8,544 nucleotides of DNA, taken from NCBI GenBank assembly GCA_012269655.1, contig JAAXJV010000280.1, positions 1 to 8,544 on the forward strand. Reading direction: 5' to 3'. The notes beneath the pieces are model-generated. The model did not search any database and had not been told where the DNA came from. It was given only the letters and a program-made list of their open reading frames with translations. Every line of letters starts with the position of its first letter. Position 1 is the stretch's first letter. Of this stretch, positions 1 through 7,811 are shown one piece after another. Both the position numbers and the translations under genes were made by a program. This DNA comes from Pseudomonadales bacterium. Lineage in GTDB: Bacteria; Pseudomonadota; Gammaproteobacteria; Pseudomonadales; Litorivicinaceae.

Positions 1-41
1 GTTGGCGATTTTATTGATAGCTTGCCAACGATTGTAAAATT

Positions 42-48
42 AGGAAAG
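42..48 (+). promoter_or_regulatory. Ribosome binding site of the efflux adaptor gene
   Basis: AGGAAAG precedes the ATG at 52, with its AGGA core six bases from the start codon. This decides in favour of ATG 52 over the in-frame TTG at 22, which has no comparable purine tract upstream. The operon promoter must lie left of the window or inside an upstream gene. Confidence 0.6.
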
Positions 49-51
49 ACC

Positions 52-1470
52 ATGCGTTTTATCCCGCGAGCCTTAACTGGCTTGAGCATGATGGTGATCA
101 GTGTCGGCCTGCTGAGTGGTGGTGTTTGGCGCATCATGAATGCGGCGCCTGATGGCGGCCGCCCCAGCGGCAGTACAACCCCCGCACCGACCGTCGAACT
201 CGTCGAAATTGAACGAATCGAAGCGCGCCCGACCCTGGCCCTGCAGGGCCGGATTCAAGCTGCCAAAGAAACACGGCTCAGCTTTCCTGTCCCAGGACGC
301 CTGGATCAACTATCGGATCGCTTAAAAACCGGTTTGCGGGTTCAGTCAGGCGAGATCATCGCACGGCTTGACCCACGTCCGTTCGAACGTCGGGCCCGAA
401 CCAGTGAGCTGAACCTCGCAAGTGCCAAGGCCAACCAGAACGAATTCACTGCACGCTTGCAGGCTGCCAAAATAGAACTGCGCCAGGCCGAAGCACAAAC
501 CCAGTTACGACAAGCGCAACTCACTCGTTTACAAGGGCTGCTGAACAAACAACTCGCTTCTGCCACGGACATTGAGGCCGCCGAGCTGGCATTAAACGGG
601 GCTCAACAGGCCATGAGTGCAAAGCGCACCGCGCTGATTAACGCACAAGCTGCGTTGGATCGCGGAGCACTGGAGGTCGAACGTCTGCAAATCACGCTGG
701 ACGAGGCACGGCAAGACTTGGCCGACAGCGAACTCAAAGCTCCCTTCGGTGGCGTGCTAACCGAAGTCTCGGTCAAACCCGGTGATCAACTGGGCGCTGG
801 GCAGAGTCTGGCGGTGTTGACCGATCTGAATTCACTGGAAGTCGCTTTTTCAACCCAAAACCCTCGAGTCATTCGGTTCTTAGAAGCCGATGGACAAAAG
901 CCACTGCCACTTGAAACAGAGGTCTCGCTGGCCGCAGGTTCGTTAGTCTGGCGCCAGCAAGGCACCCTGACCCGAGTCGCAAGCGACGGTAATTTAGCCA
1001 ACGGTGGGCGCCAGCTGTTTGCCGAATTGAATCCGGATCCCAATACCCTGCTGCGCCCCGGAGACTGGGTGGATATTCAAGTCACCGAGCCACCCAGAGG
1101 CGATTTGGCTTGGATACCAGCCAGTGCGTTAAGTGATGATGGCATTGTGTTCACCGTACGCGAGGGACGCCTGAACGCATTGAACGTTGAGGTGATGCAA
1201 CGAAATCAAGACCGTATTTTGATTACTGCGCCTCGAGCGCCCCAGCTCGTCAGCGAAGTGGCGCCGCGCTTCACCCAAGGTTTGCCGGTACAAACTGCCC
1301 AGCAAGCGGCTGCCAATGCACCCAGCATTGAAGACCTGATTGCCTTTGTCGAAAACAACAACCGCATGCCGGCCGATCGCAAAGCGAGCCTGCTTGAGCA
1401 GTTGCGCTCGGACAATCCACCCAAAGCTGTCGTCGAACGGGTCACTCAGCGCTTTCAGAGTAGCCGCTGA
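52..1470 (+). CDS. RND efflux periplasmic adaptor (membrane fusion protein, HlyD/AcrA family)
   Basis: This 472-residue protein is the periplasmic adaptor of a tripartite efflux pump and links the inner-membrane permease encoded next to an outer-membrane channel. Residues about 7-28 form one N-terminal membrane segment with no lipobox cysteine, so it is probably an uncleaved anchor rather than a lipoprotein. Two lipoyl half-motifs (about 66-110 and 226-258, the second with LKAPFGGVL and KPGDQLGAGQSLAVL) flank a long Ala/Gln/Leu/Arg-rich alpha-helical hairpin (about 112-225). A beta-barrel region (about 262-345) and a membrane-proximal domain follow. An extra helical tail, about 424-468, extends beyond the usual MFP end. 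I chose the ATG at 52 because AGGA at 42-45 lies six bases upstream; the frame is also open from a TTG at 22, which is less likely. The stop overlaps the permease start (TGATG), which suggests translational coupling. Family assignment is firm; the substrate is unknown. Confidence 0.93.
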   Translation: MRFIPRALTGLSMMVISVGLLSGGVWRIMNAAPDGGRPSGSTTPAPTVELVEIERIEARPTLALQGRIQAAKETRLSFPVPGRLDQLSDRLKTGLRVQSGEIIARLDPRPFERRARTSELNLASAKANQNEFTARLQAAKIELRQAEAQTQLRQAQLTRLQGLLNKQLASATDIEAAELALNGAQQAMSAKRTALINAQAALDRGALEVERLQITLDEARQDLADSELKAPFGGVLTEVSVKPGDQLGAGQSLAVLTDLNSLEVAFSTQNPRVIRFLEADGQKPLPLETEVSLAAGSLVWRQQGTLTRVASDGNLANGGRQLFAELNPDPNTLLRPGDWVDIQVTEPPRGDLAWIPASALSDDGIVFTVREGRLNALNVEVMQRNQDRILITAPRAPQLVSEVAPRFTQGLPVQTAQQAAANAPSIEDLIAFVENNNRMPADRKASLLEQLRSDNPPKAVVERVTQRFQSSR

Positions 1471-4400
1471 TGGGCTTAGTCCGTTATATCGTCCATCACC
1501 GCACCCTAGCCAACCTATTGCTGTTGATGCTACTGGTGGTCGGTGTTATCTCAACCGATCGGATTCGAGCGCAATTCTTTCCTGATTTCGTAATCGAAAC
1601 CGTCTTTATCAGCATTGCTTGGCCCGGTGCCGGCCCGGAAGACATTGATCTGCGCATTCTGCGGGAGCTCGAACCTGCTTTGCGCGGCGTTGAAGGCGTG
1701 GACGAATCTCAGGCCTCGGCCCAGGAAGGCCGAGCACGATTCCGTCTGCAATTCGCCGACGGTTTCGATATGCCCACCGCGATTAACGAAATCGAAGGCG
1801 TTCTGCGCCAAGCGTCATTACCAGCCGATGCCGAAAGTCCTGTTCTGACGCAAGGCTGGTTCCGTGACCGAGTCACCGATGTCTTGGTTTATGGCGATTT
1901 GGACCTGAGTGCACTCGAACGCCGCGCGCGAGATTTGGATCAATTGTTATTCAAAGCGGGCGTATCAAAAACTACGATCAGCGGAATCAGCGACCCCCGC
2001 GTAACCGTTCGATTTGAGCCTAAGACCCTCGAAAAGTACGGCGTTACGCTGCAAGACGCCGCCAATCAAATCCGAGGCGCCTTTGGCGACAACCCTGCCG
2101 GAACCTTATCGGACGATCGAGTCCGCCTTCGCACTCAGGGACAACCCATCGAGTCACTGGCTGAGTTTGCCCTAATTGCCGAAGACGACGGCACGCGCCT
2201 GACGGTTGAGCAGCTTGGTCAAATTGAATTTGAGGGCTTGGACCGAGGCATTGCCCTGTATTACCAAGGTCAGCCGGCCATTCGAATCCAGGTTGAACGT
2301 GGTCCGGATGGAGATGCCATTGCCTTACAAGAATCGGTCGAGCGAGCGGTCGCTATCTTCAATGACCAATCCGCCGATGGCGTCAGCGCTGTTCTGTCTC
2401 GGCCGCGTGCACAGGCGATCAAGGACCGGTTAGGGATTTTGATTGAAAACGGTATTACGGGCTTGGTGATCGTGATCACCCTGCTGTTCTTGTTTTTGTC
2501 TGTACGAACCGCCTTTTGGGTCACGATTGGCATCCCGACAGCCATGTTAGCAACGGTTGCTTTGATGCTGGCTTTGGGGCTGTCACTGAACATGGTTTCA
2601 CTGTTTGCCCTCATTATTTGTTTGGGCATTGTGGTCGATGACGCCATCGTGATTGGTGAGCATGCGGATCACCTTCATCGTCAGGGTCATGCCCCCGCCG
2701 ATGCCGCCTTATTGGCGGTAAAGCGGATGTTTCTGCCGGTTCTTTCATCGAGTCTAACCACCATTATTGCCTTCAGCGGGATGCTGTTAATCGGCGGACG
2801 CTTTGGCAGCCTGATCACAGACATTCCCGTAACGGTTGTACTGGTCATTGCAGCCAGTTTGATCGAGGTATTCCTGCTGCTACCGGCGCACATGTTCCAT
2901 GCACTGCGCGCGGTCAAACCGGGCCGACCGGCTTGGATTGATCGACCCAGCTTGTGGATCAACCACCACTTTGACCGCTTTCGTGATGGCCCCTATCGCC
3001 GGATGGTCGAGGGCGTCATTCGCTGGCGTTATCCCGCACTGGCCGGAGCGATCTCGCTGATCCTCTTTTCGGCGGCCATGATTATGGATCGGACCGTTGG
3101 CTGGCGCTTCTTTAACGCACCCGAACGGGGAACGCTCACCGCCAACGTCATGATGACCGAGGGCACGAGCCGCGCCGACACTTTGGCTCAACTGAATGCC
3201 ATGGCGGTGGCCATGGAGCAGATCAACGCACAATACGCCGAGGAACACGGTCAGGGCCCGGTCAAAGGCTGGTTTACTCAGGTCGGTGCGAACTCGGGCC
3301 GACCCATCAGTGGCTCTGATCGAGTCTCACCCGATCGACTGGCCGGCTTTAACATCGAATTGATCGACCCGGATCTACGTCCGTACAGTGCTTTCCAGTT
3401 TATCCGCGCTTGGCAGGCTGCGATTCCCGAGTCTGACAAAGTGGACCGAATCCAGGTGCGTGGTGATCGGCAAGGCCCGCAAACCGACGGGATTTCTGTG
3501 CGCTTGATCGGCGACGATTTCCGAACCCTTAAACAGGCATCGTTGGCGCTTCAAAAGCGCCTGAATGAAAGCCCCGGTGTGAGTGCTGTCGAGGATGACC
3601 TCGCCTATGACAAAACTGAGCAACGCTTAACACTCACGCCCGAAGGACAGGCCCTCGGTTTGACCGCCGCGGCCTTGTCGAGCCAACTTCGCGGTCAACT
3701 CGATGGCATCGAAGCCATTAGCCTGCCGCAAAATGGCCAGTCTATTGAGGTTCGAGTTGGTCTGACTGATCGCGCGGCCGATGCCGATTACTTAAGCCGT
3801 GCTCGCGTTCGTTTACCGGATGGCAGCTTTACCGATTTAAATCAGGTTGCCCGCTGGGAAAGTGGCCGTGGCTTTGCGAGCCTGCAGGTAGAAAACGGTC
3901 AGCGACTCGTGTTGGTCACCGGCGAATTACCCGAGGACAGTGTCGCTGCGCGTGCACTTCAAGAGCAACTGCAAAATCAGTGGCTACCTGACGTCGCACA
4001 GGAATTCGGAGTCGATTTTGAACTATCCGGTTTGGCGCAGGATGAACGCGAGTTCCTGAGCGAAGCCGTGGTCAGCTTTATGGTGTGTTTATTGGCCATC
4101 TATTTGACGCTGACTTGGATTTTTGGCTCATGGTCACGCCCCTTGATTCCTATTTTGACCATCCCGCTCGGCTTGGTTGGGGTAGTTTGGGGTCATTACA
4201 TTCACGGTGTGCCACTGTCGATGTTCAGCGTTGTCGGTTTTATCGGGATGGCGGGAATCATCTTAAACGACACGATAGTGCTGATTGTTCGTATTCAAGA
4301 ACGCATGCAGACCCAACCACTATTGGATTCATTAATTCAGGGATCCTCGGACCGTTTACGGGCAGTGTTTTTGACCACCCTGACCACGGTTGGAGGCTTG

Positions 4401-4616
4401 TTGCCGCTGTTGTTTGAGTCCAGTGTTCAGGCGCAATTCTTGAAACCAACGGTGATTACCTTGGTGTACGGACTGGGCATGGGAATGGGACTGGTGTTGC
4501 TGATGACCCCAGCCATGATCGCGATCGCCAACGATCTGCGCCGCAGTTGGCGGGCCGCCGTGACGGCGCCTCAGGTCATCAAGCGCGCCCGTAACCTAGC
4601 CAGATTACGGGCCTAG
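1470..4616 (+). CDS. RND family efflux permease (AcrB/HAE-1-like inner-membrane transporter)
   Basis: At 1048 residues this is a full-length RND permease: a trimeric inner-membrane drug/proton antiporter that passes substrate to the adaptor encoded just upstream. One membrane segment (about 12-30) leads into a first porter domain. Segments 2-6 lie at about 329-478, a seventh at about 525-545, then a second porter domain, then segments 8-12 from about 869 to 1022. The proton-relay aspartate pair is present in segment 4 (GIVVDDAIVIGEH, D390-D391). The segment-11 Arg and Thr of AcrB (R971, T978) have counterparts in R962 and T969. The segment-10 lysine (AcrB K940) aligns with N933 in ILNDTIVLIV, as in several divergent RND subgroups. 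The ATG shares its A with the adaptor stop codon, so the two genes form one operon. No TolC-type gene is in the window. Substrate cannot be inferred; heavy-metal export is not indicated. Confidence 0.95.
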   Translation: MGLVRYIVHHRTLANLLLLMLLVVGVISTDRIRAQFFPDFVIETVFISIAWPGAGPEDIDLRILRELEPALRGVEGVDESQASAQEGRARFRLQFADGFDMPTAINEIEGVLRQASLPADAESPVLTQGWFRDRVTDVLVYGDLDLSALERRARDLDQLLFKAGVSKTTISGISDPRVTVRFEPKTLEKYGVTLQDAANQIRGAFGDNPAGTLSDDRVRLRTQGQPIESLAEFALIAEDDGTRLTVEQLGQIEFEGLDRGIALYYQGQPAIRIQVERGPDGDAIALQESVERAVAIFNDQSADGVSAVLSRPRAQAIKDRLGILIENGITGLVIVITLLFLFLSVRTAFWVTIGIPTAMLATVALMLALGLSLNMVSLFALIICLGIVVDDAIVIGEHADHLHRQGHAPADAALLAVKRMFLPVLSSSLTTIIAFSGMLLIGGRFGSLITDIPVTVVLVIAASLIEVFLLLPAHMFHALRAVKPGRPAWIDRPSLWINHHFDRFRDGPYRRMVEGVIRWRYPALAGAISLILFSAAMIMDRTVGWRFFNAPERGTLTANVMMTEGTSRADTLAQLNAMAVAMEQINAQYAEEHGQGPVKGWFTQVGANSGRPISGSDRVSPDRLAGFNIELIDPDLRPYSAFQFIRAWQAAIPESDKVDRIQVRGDRQGPQTDGISVRLIGDDFRTLKQASLALQKRLNESPGVSAVEDDLAYDKTEQRLTLTPEGQALGLTAAALSSQLRGQLDGIEAISLPQNGQSIEVRVGLTDRAADADYLSRARVRLPDGSFTDLNQVARWESGRGFASLQVENGQRLVLVTGELPEDSVAARALQEQLQNQWLPDVAQEFGVDFELSGLAQDEREFLSEAVVSFMVCLLAIYLTLTWIFGSWSRPLIPILTIPLGLVGVVWGHYIHGVPLSMFSVVGFIGMAGIILNDTIVLIVRIQERMQTQPLLDSLIQGSSDRLRAVFLTTLTTVGGLLPLLFESSVQAQFLKPTVITLVYGLGMGMGLVLLMTPAMIAIANDLRRSWRAAVTAPQVIKRARNLARLRA

Positions 4617-4622
4617 GGTTTT
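4587..4622 (+). terminator. Possible intrinsic-like terminator of the efflux operon, inside the end of the permease gene
   Basis: A perfect 8-base inverted repeat, GCCCGTAA (4587-4594) and TTACGGGC (4605-4612), is separated by a 10-base loop and followed after six bases by TTTT (4619-4622). It covers the last codons of the permease and reaches the lysS stop codon. The T-run is short and offset, so this is a weak candidate. On the opposite strand the stem is not followed by a T-run, so it does not obviously serve lysS. Confidence 0.3.
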
Positions 4623-6126
4623 AAGCCTGCGGGCGCATCGCCGGGAACAGGATGACATCACGAATGCTGTCCTGATCCAGCAGCCACATGACCAAACGAT
4701 CGATGCCGATACCGCAGCCACCCGTTGGGGGCAGGCCGACCTCTAGCGCAGTCACATAATCCTCGTCATAGAACATAGCTTCATCGTCGCCAGAGTCTTT
4801 TTGAGCCACCTGCTCTTTGAATCGGTTGGCTTGGTCTTCTGCGTCATTTAGCTCGCTAAACCCATTGGCCAATTCACGGCCTCCGACGAAGAATTCAAAG
4901 CGGTCGGTCAAGAAAGGATCGTCGTTGTTACGACGAGACAACGGGCTGACCTCGGCTGGATAGAGCGTAATAAAGGTCGGCTCGAACAATTGGTCTTCCA
5001 CTGTTTTTTCGAAAATTTCGATCTGAACCTTACCCAGTCCATAGCTATCTTTGATCGGCACACCCAGTTTTTCAGCGTAGGCGGCTGCTTGAGCTCGATC
5101 ACTCAGCGCCTCCGCACTCAGCTCTGGGTTCTTTTCCAGAATCGAGTCAAACACGCTGATACGACGGAACGGCTGACTTAAATCAAAGTCGCGGCCACCG
5201 GAGCTAAAGGTCAGTTGACCGTGCGCTTTCATGCTGGCTTCACGAATGACGGACTCGACATGATCAATCATGCCGTTGACGTCTGTGTAGGCTTCGTAGA
5301 ATTCGAGCATGGTGAATTCTGGATTGTGGCGCGTCGATAACCCTTCATTACGGAAGTTACGATTGATCTCGAAAACGCGCTCGAAGCCGCCGACCACCAA
5401 ACGCTTCAAGTACAGCTCAGGCGCAATTCGCATGTACATGTCGATGTCCAGTGCGTTGTGATGCGTCACAAAGGGGCGCGCCGTTGCGCCACCGGGGATG
5501 ACTTGCAGCATCGGCGTCTCTACTTCTAGGTAATCGTGGCCCAAAAAGTAATTACGAATGGCGCTGACGATGCCTGAACGCTTAACGAAGGTATCTTTAA
5601 CCTCGGGGTTTGCAATCAAATCCAGATAGCGCTGACGGTAGCGTTGCTCGGTATCCGTCAAGCCCTTGTGTTTATCCGGTAGCGGGCGCAAGGCTTTGGT
5701 TAGCAAGACCACATCGGTCGCATGAACGGACAGCTCGCCGGTATTGGTTTTGAACAGATGACCTTCGATGCCCACGATGTCACCCAAATCCCAGGTCTTG
5801 AACTGAGCGTACAGGCCCTCGGGCAAATCTTGTTTACGTAAGTAAGCCTGGATACGACCGCTGCCGTCCTGCAAGGTAACAAAGGAGGCTTTGCCCATGA
5901 TCCGGCGCAGAACAATACGTCCAGCAATCTTTGTGCTGACGTGTTTTTCCTCCAGCTCAGGTTTGTCGAACTGACCATACTGGTCGTTCAGTTCCTGGGC
6001 CAACGCTTCACGGCGATAGGCGTTGGGGAAGGCAATGCCCTCTTCCCGCATCGCGGCTAACTTAGCGCGTCGCTCGGCAATCAGTTGGTTTTCATCAACC
6101 TCGGGCGTGGTATTTTGATCGGTCAT
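4621..6126 (-). CDS. lysS: Lysyl-tRNA synthetase, class II
   Basis: This cytoplasmic enzyme activates lysine with ATP and charges tRNA-Lys. Its 501 residues fit the usual length for bacterial class II LysRS (E. coli about 505). The N-terminal OB-fold anticodon-binding domain spans roughly 65-145 ([21 protein letters not shown]). The class II catalytic core follows: motif 1 around 191-207 ([12 protein letters not shown]), motif 2 around 248-280 ([14 protein letters not shown] with its ATP-binding arginines), the active-site PAEVSPLSR at 390-398, and motif 3 at 470-480 ([11 protein letters not shown]). The gene begins at the base after the prfB stop codon, the order known from enterobacteria, and almost certainly shares its transcript. 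The reading frame is intact with no missing motif. It converges on the efflux operon with four bases between the two stop codons, and no clear terminator of its own is visible. Confidence 0.98.
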   Translation of the reverse strand: MTDQNTTPEVDENQLIAERRAKLAAMREEGIAFPNAYRREALAQELNDQYGQFDKPELEEKHVSTKIAGRIVLRRIMGKASFVTLQDGSGRIQAYLRKQDLPEGLYAQFKTWDLGDIVGIEGHLFKTNTGELSVHATDVVLLTKALRPLPDKHKGLTDTEQRYRQRYLDLIANPEVKDTFVKRSGIVSAIRNYFLGHDYLEVETPMLQVIPGGATARPFVTHHNALDIDMYMRIAPELYLKRLVVGGFERVFEINRNFRNEGLSTRHNPEFTMLEFYEAYTDVNGMIDHVESVIREASMKAHGQLTFSSGGRDFDLSQPFRRISVFDSILEKNPELSAEALSDRAQAAAYAEKLGVPIKDSYGLGKVQIEIFEKTVEDQLFEPTFITLYPAEVSPLSRRNNDDPFLTDRFEFFVGGRELANGFSELNDAEDQANRFKEQVAQKDSGDDEAMFYDEDYVTALEVGLPPTGGCGIGIDRLVMWLLDQDSIRDVILFPAMRPQA

Positions 6127-7221
6127 CTACAGGCCTTTCTTAAGACTGGCTTCGATAAAGTTGTCCAGAGCACCATCTAAGACGGCTCCAGTGTTCGAAG
6201 ATTCTACGCCGGTGCGTAAATCTTTAATTCGGCTTTGATCCAACACGTAGGAGCGAATCTGACTGCCCCATCCAATGTCGGACTTGGTGGCTTCCAATGC
6301 ATCCGACGCCGCACGGCGCTTTTGCATTTCTAGCTCGTACAGCTTGGCCTTTAACATTTTCATGGCGTGGTCTTTGTTCTGATGCTGTGAGCGCTCAGAT
6401 TGACACTGCGCCACGGTATTCGTGGGTAGGTGAGTAATTCGAACCGCTGAGTCCGTGGTGTTAACGTGCTGACCACCGGCTCCCGACGAACGATAGGTAT
6501 CGATTCTCAAATCCGCAGGATTGATTTCAATGTCAACGTTGTCGTCAATCTCGGGCGAAATAAACACCGAGACAAAGCTGGTGTGGCGTCGCGCACCCGA
6601 GTCAAAGGGCGACTTGCGGACCAAGCGGTGAACGCCCGTCTCGGTGCGCAACCAGCCAAAGGCATACTCACCTTGAACGTGTACGGTGGCCGATTTGATC
6701 CCTGCGACTTCACCCTCGGACAATTCGGTGATTACCGCCTTGAAACCTTTGTCTTCAGCCCAGCGCAGATACATGCGCAGGACCATGTTGGCCCAATCCT
6801 GAGCCTCGGTTCCGCCGGCACCGGATTGGATTTCCAAATAGGCATTATTCTCGTCTTGCTCGCCACTAAACATGCGGCGGAATTCTAGCAGTGCCAGATG
6901 CTGATCCAGCGCATCGCACTCAGCCTGCACGGCATCGACCGTATCTTGATCGTCTTCCTCAACCGCCATTTCTAGCAATTCACGGTTATCGCTGATCCCG
7001 GCCTCAAGCGTTTCTAAAGTTTCTACTACCTGCTCTAGGCTGGCGCGTTCACGGCCCAACTGCTGTGCGTGATCCGGATCATCCCAAACACTGGGATCTT
7101 CCAATTCACGAGACACTTCCTCGAGTCGATCTTTTTTGGTCGGGTAGTCAAGGTAATCAACGAGTACCAGTCGGCGTTCGTCTAGATCCTTGAGCAGATT
7201 CAGAATCGGTGCGATTTCCAT
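6127..7221 (-). CDS. prfB: Peptide chain release factor 2 (RF2), encoded without a programmed frameshift
   Basis: RF2 recognises UAA and UGA in the ribosomal A site and triggers peptide release. The 364-residue product is one shorter than E. coli RF2. It carries the stop-codon recognition tripeptide SPF (about 204-206, in [16 protein letters not shown]) and the catalytic GGQ at 249-251 ([10 protein letters not shown]), the glutamine that is normally methylated by PrmC. The residue matching position 246 of E. coli RF2 is serine, not the K-12 threonine. I chose the ATG at 7221 because [10 protein letters not shown] aligns with the start of E. coli RF2; the frame stays open upstream to 7464, but that extension runs into the divergent acetyltransferase gene and does not resemble RF2. 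No good Shine-Dalgarno sequence is visible. At codons 23-25 the sequence reads TAC CTT GAC, so the usual CTT TGA C recoding site is absent. The stop codon is TAG and abuts lysS. Confidence 0.97.
   Translation of the reverse strand: MEIAPILNLLKDLDERRLVLVDYLDYPTKKDRLEEVSRELEDPSVWDDPDHAQQLGRERASLEQVVETLETLEAGISDNRELLEMAVEEDDQDTVDAVQAECDALDQHLALLEFRRMFSGEQDENNAYLEIQSGAGGTEAQDWANMVLRMYLRWAEDKGFKAVITELSEGEVAGIKSATVHVQGEYAFGWLRTETGVHRLVRKSPFDSGARRHTSFVSVFISPEIDDNVDIEINPADLRIDTYRSSGAGGQHVNTTDSAVRITHLPTNTVAQCQSERSQHQNKDHAMKMLKAKLYELEMQKRRAASDALEATKSDIGWGSQIRSYVLDQSRIKDLRTGVESSNTGAVLDGALDNFIEASLKKGL
6134..6139 (-). promoter_or_regulatory. Ribosome binding site of lysS, inside the end of prfB
   Basis: Read on the minus strand, GAAAGG lies seven bases before the lysS ATG, within the last sense codons of prfB. 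With the TAGATG junction, this fits termination-coupled reinitiation of lysS by ribosomes finishing prfB; the coupling is inferred. Confidence 0.55.
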
Positions 7222-7361
7222 GCTTAAAATGCAGTTAAAAATTTGAGGCGCGAAGACTACCACATCCTGCGTAGACTGGCGTAGCCAGCCCAGACAAAAA
7301 CACCCCGTGGTTGACCTGCTCGGTTTGGGATACTCTGCCGTGGCATAAACAAGGGAAAACG
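7222..7361. promoter_or_regulatory. Divergent spacer between prfB and the acetyltransferase gene; presumed promoters for both
   Basis: These 140 bases are the only room for the prfB-lysS promoter (minus strand) and the acetyltransferase promoter (plus strand). On the plus strand TTGACC (7311-7316) resembles a -35 box, but the nearest -10-like TACTCT (7331-7336) is only 14 bases away, so the pair is not convincing. On the minus strand the last 30 bases before prfB are AT-rich and lack a clear Shine-Dalgarno sequence. The palindrome CTGGC-GTA-GCCAG (7276-7288) overlaps two GCGTAG copies ten bases apart (7269, 7279). The presence of promoters here is inferred from layout. Confidence 0.45.
7351..7356 (+). 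promoter_or_regulatory. Ribosome binding site of the acetyltransferase gene
   Basis: AAGGGA lies five bases before the ATG at 7362 and decides this start over the in-frame start at 7311. Confidence 0.6.
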
Positions 7362-7811
7362 ATGGCCTCAAATTTAAAAATTCGCCCACTACGGGCCGCA
7401 GACGAAGCCGCTTGGCAGCAGCTTTTTTCTGACTATGCGACCTTTTACAAGGCAAAAATCCCAACTGATGCAGTCGAGGCTGCGTTCCACGGCATGCTCT
7501 CAGCAGATCTCACCTTGCGAGGCTGGGTGGCGGTCATCAACGACAAACCGATCGGACTGGCGCACCTGGTATTGCACCCTAGCACCTGGAGCTTACTCCC
7601 AGATGCTTACCTCAATGACTTGTTCGTCGATCCCACTTACCGCCGGCATGGCGTAGGCCGCGCGCTCCTTCAAGAAGTCGTCAATACCGGTCACGAAGAG
7701 GGCTGGCGCAAACTGTATTGGAAAACCGCCAGCGACAATGAAGCCGCACAAGGCCTGTATCGCAAAGTCGCGGCGCAAACCGATTGGATGACTTTTGAGG
7801 TTAAGTACTAA
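7362..7811 (+). CDS. GNAT family N-acetyltransferase
   Basis: This 149-residue protein has a single Gcn5-related acetyltransferase domain that transfers acetyl from acetyl-CoA to an amine; the substrate is unknown. Motif A is clear at about 83-104: a hydrophobic strand (YLNDLFVDP) followed by the pyrophosphate-binding loop RRHGVGR (94-100) and the helix ALLQEV. Motif B follows at about 120-136 ([17 protein letters not shown]), with the Asn and Tyr positions usual in the family. An N-terminal [16 protein letters not shown] segment is typical of the first strand and helix. I chose the ATG at 7362 because AAGGGA (7351-7356) is five bases upstream; an earlier in-frame start at 7311 lacks such a site. 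It appears to be a single-gene unit, divergent from prfB, and its last 11 bases overlap the end of the convergent DsbA-like gene. It could modify a small molecule, a peptide or a protein terminus. Confidence 0.92.
   Translation: MASNLKIRPLRAADEAAWQQLFSDYATFYKAKIPTDAVEAAFHGMLSADLTLRGWVAVINDKPIGLAHLVLHPSTWSLLPDAYLNDLFVDPTYRRHGVGRALLQEVVNTGHEEGWRKLYWKTASDNEAAQGLYRKVAAQTDWMTFEVKY

Noticed and set aside
2..37. A short open stretch ending in TAA at 35-37 could be the C-terminus of an upstream gene, for example a TetR-type regulator.
   Set aside because: Only 11 residues (LAILLIACQRL) are visible; they match no motif and another frame is also open here, so neither identity nor reality can be judged.
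22..51. TTG start adding ten residues to the efflux adaptor.
   Set aside because: The ATG at 52 has a well-spaced AGGA and begins a normal membrane anchor; the TTG has no ribosome binding site.
2270..2647. A 125-codon minus-strand open frame opposite the RND permease, with similar ones at 2880-3248 and 4085-4417 (+).
   Set aside because: All are embedded in the permease gene, with no domain, no start signal and composition typical of shadow frames.
6466..6888. A 140-codon plus-strand open frame opposite prfB.
   Set aside because: It lies fully antisense to a well-conserved essential gene, has no ribosome binding site or recognisable domain, and looks like a codon-bias shadow.
7311..7336. 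TTGACC and TACTCT as a sigma-70 promoter for the acetyltransferase gene.
   Set aside because: The 14-base spacing is too short and the -10 match is poor, so it is only mentioned as a weak possibility in the spacer entry.
7222..7464. N-terminal extension of RF2 in the same frame.
   Set aside because: It overlaps the divergent acetyltransferase gene, has no RF2-like sequence, and the ATG at 7221 aligns with the normal RF2 N-terminus.
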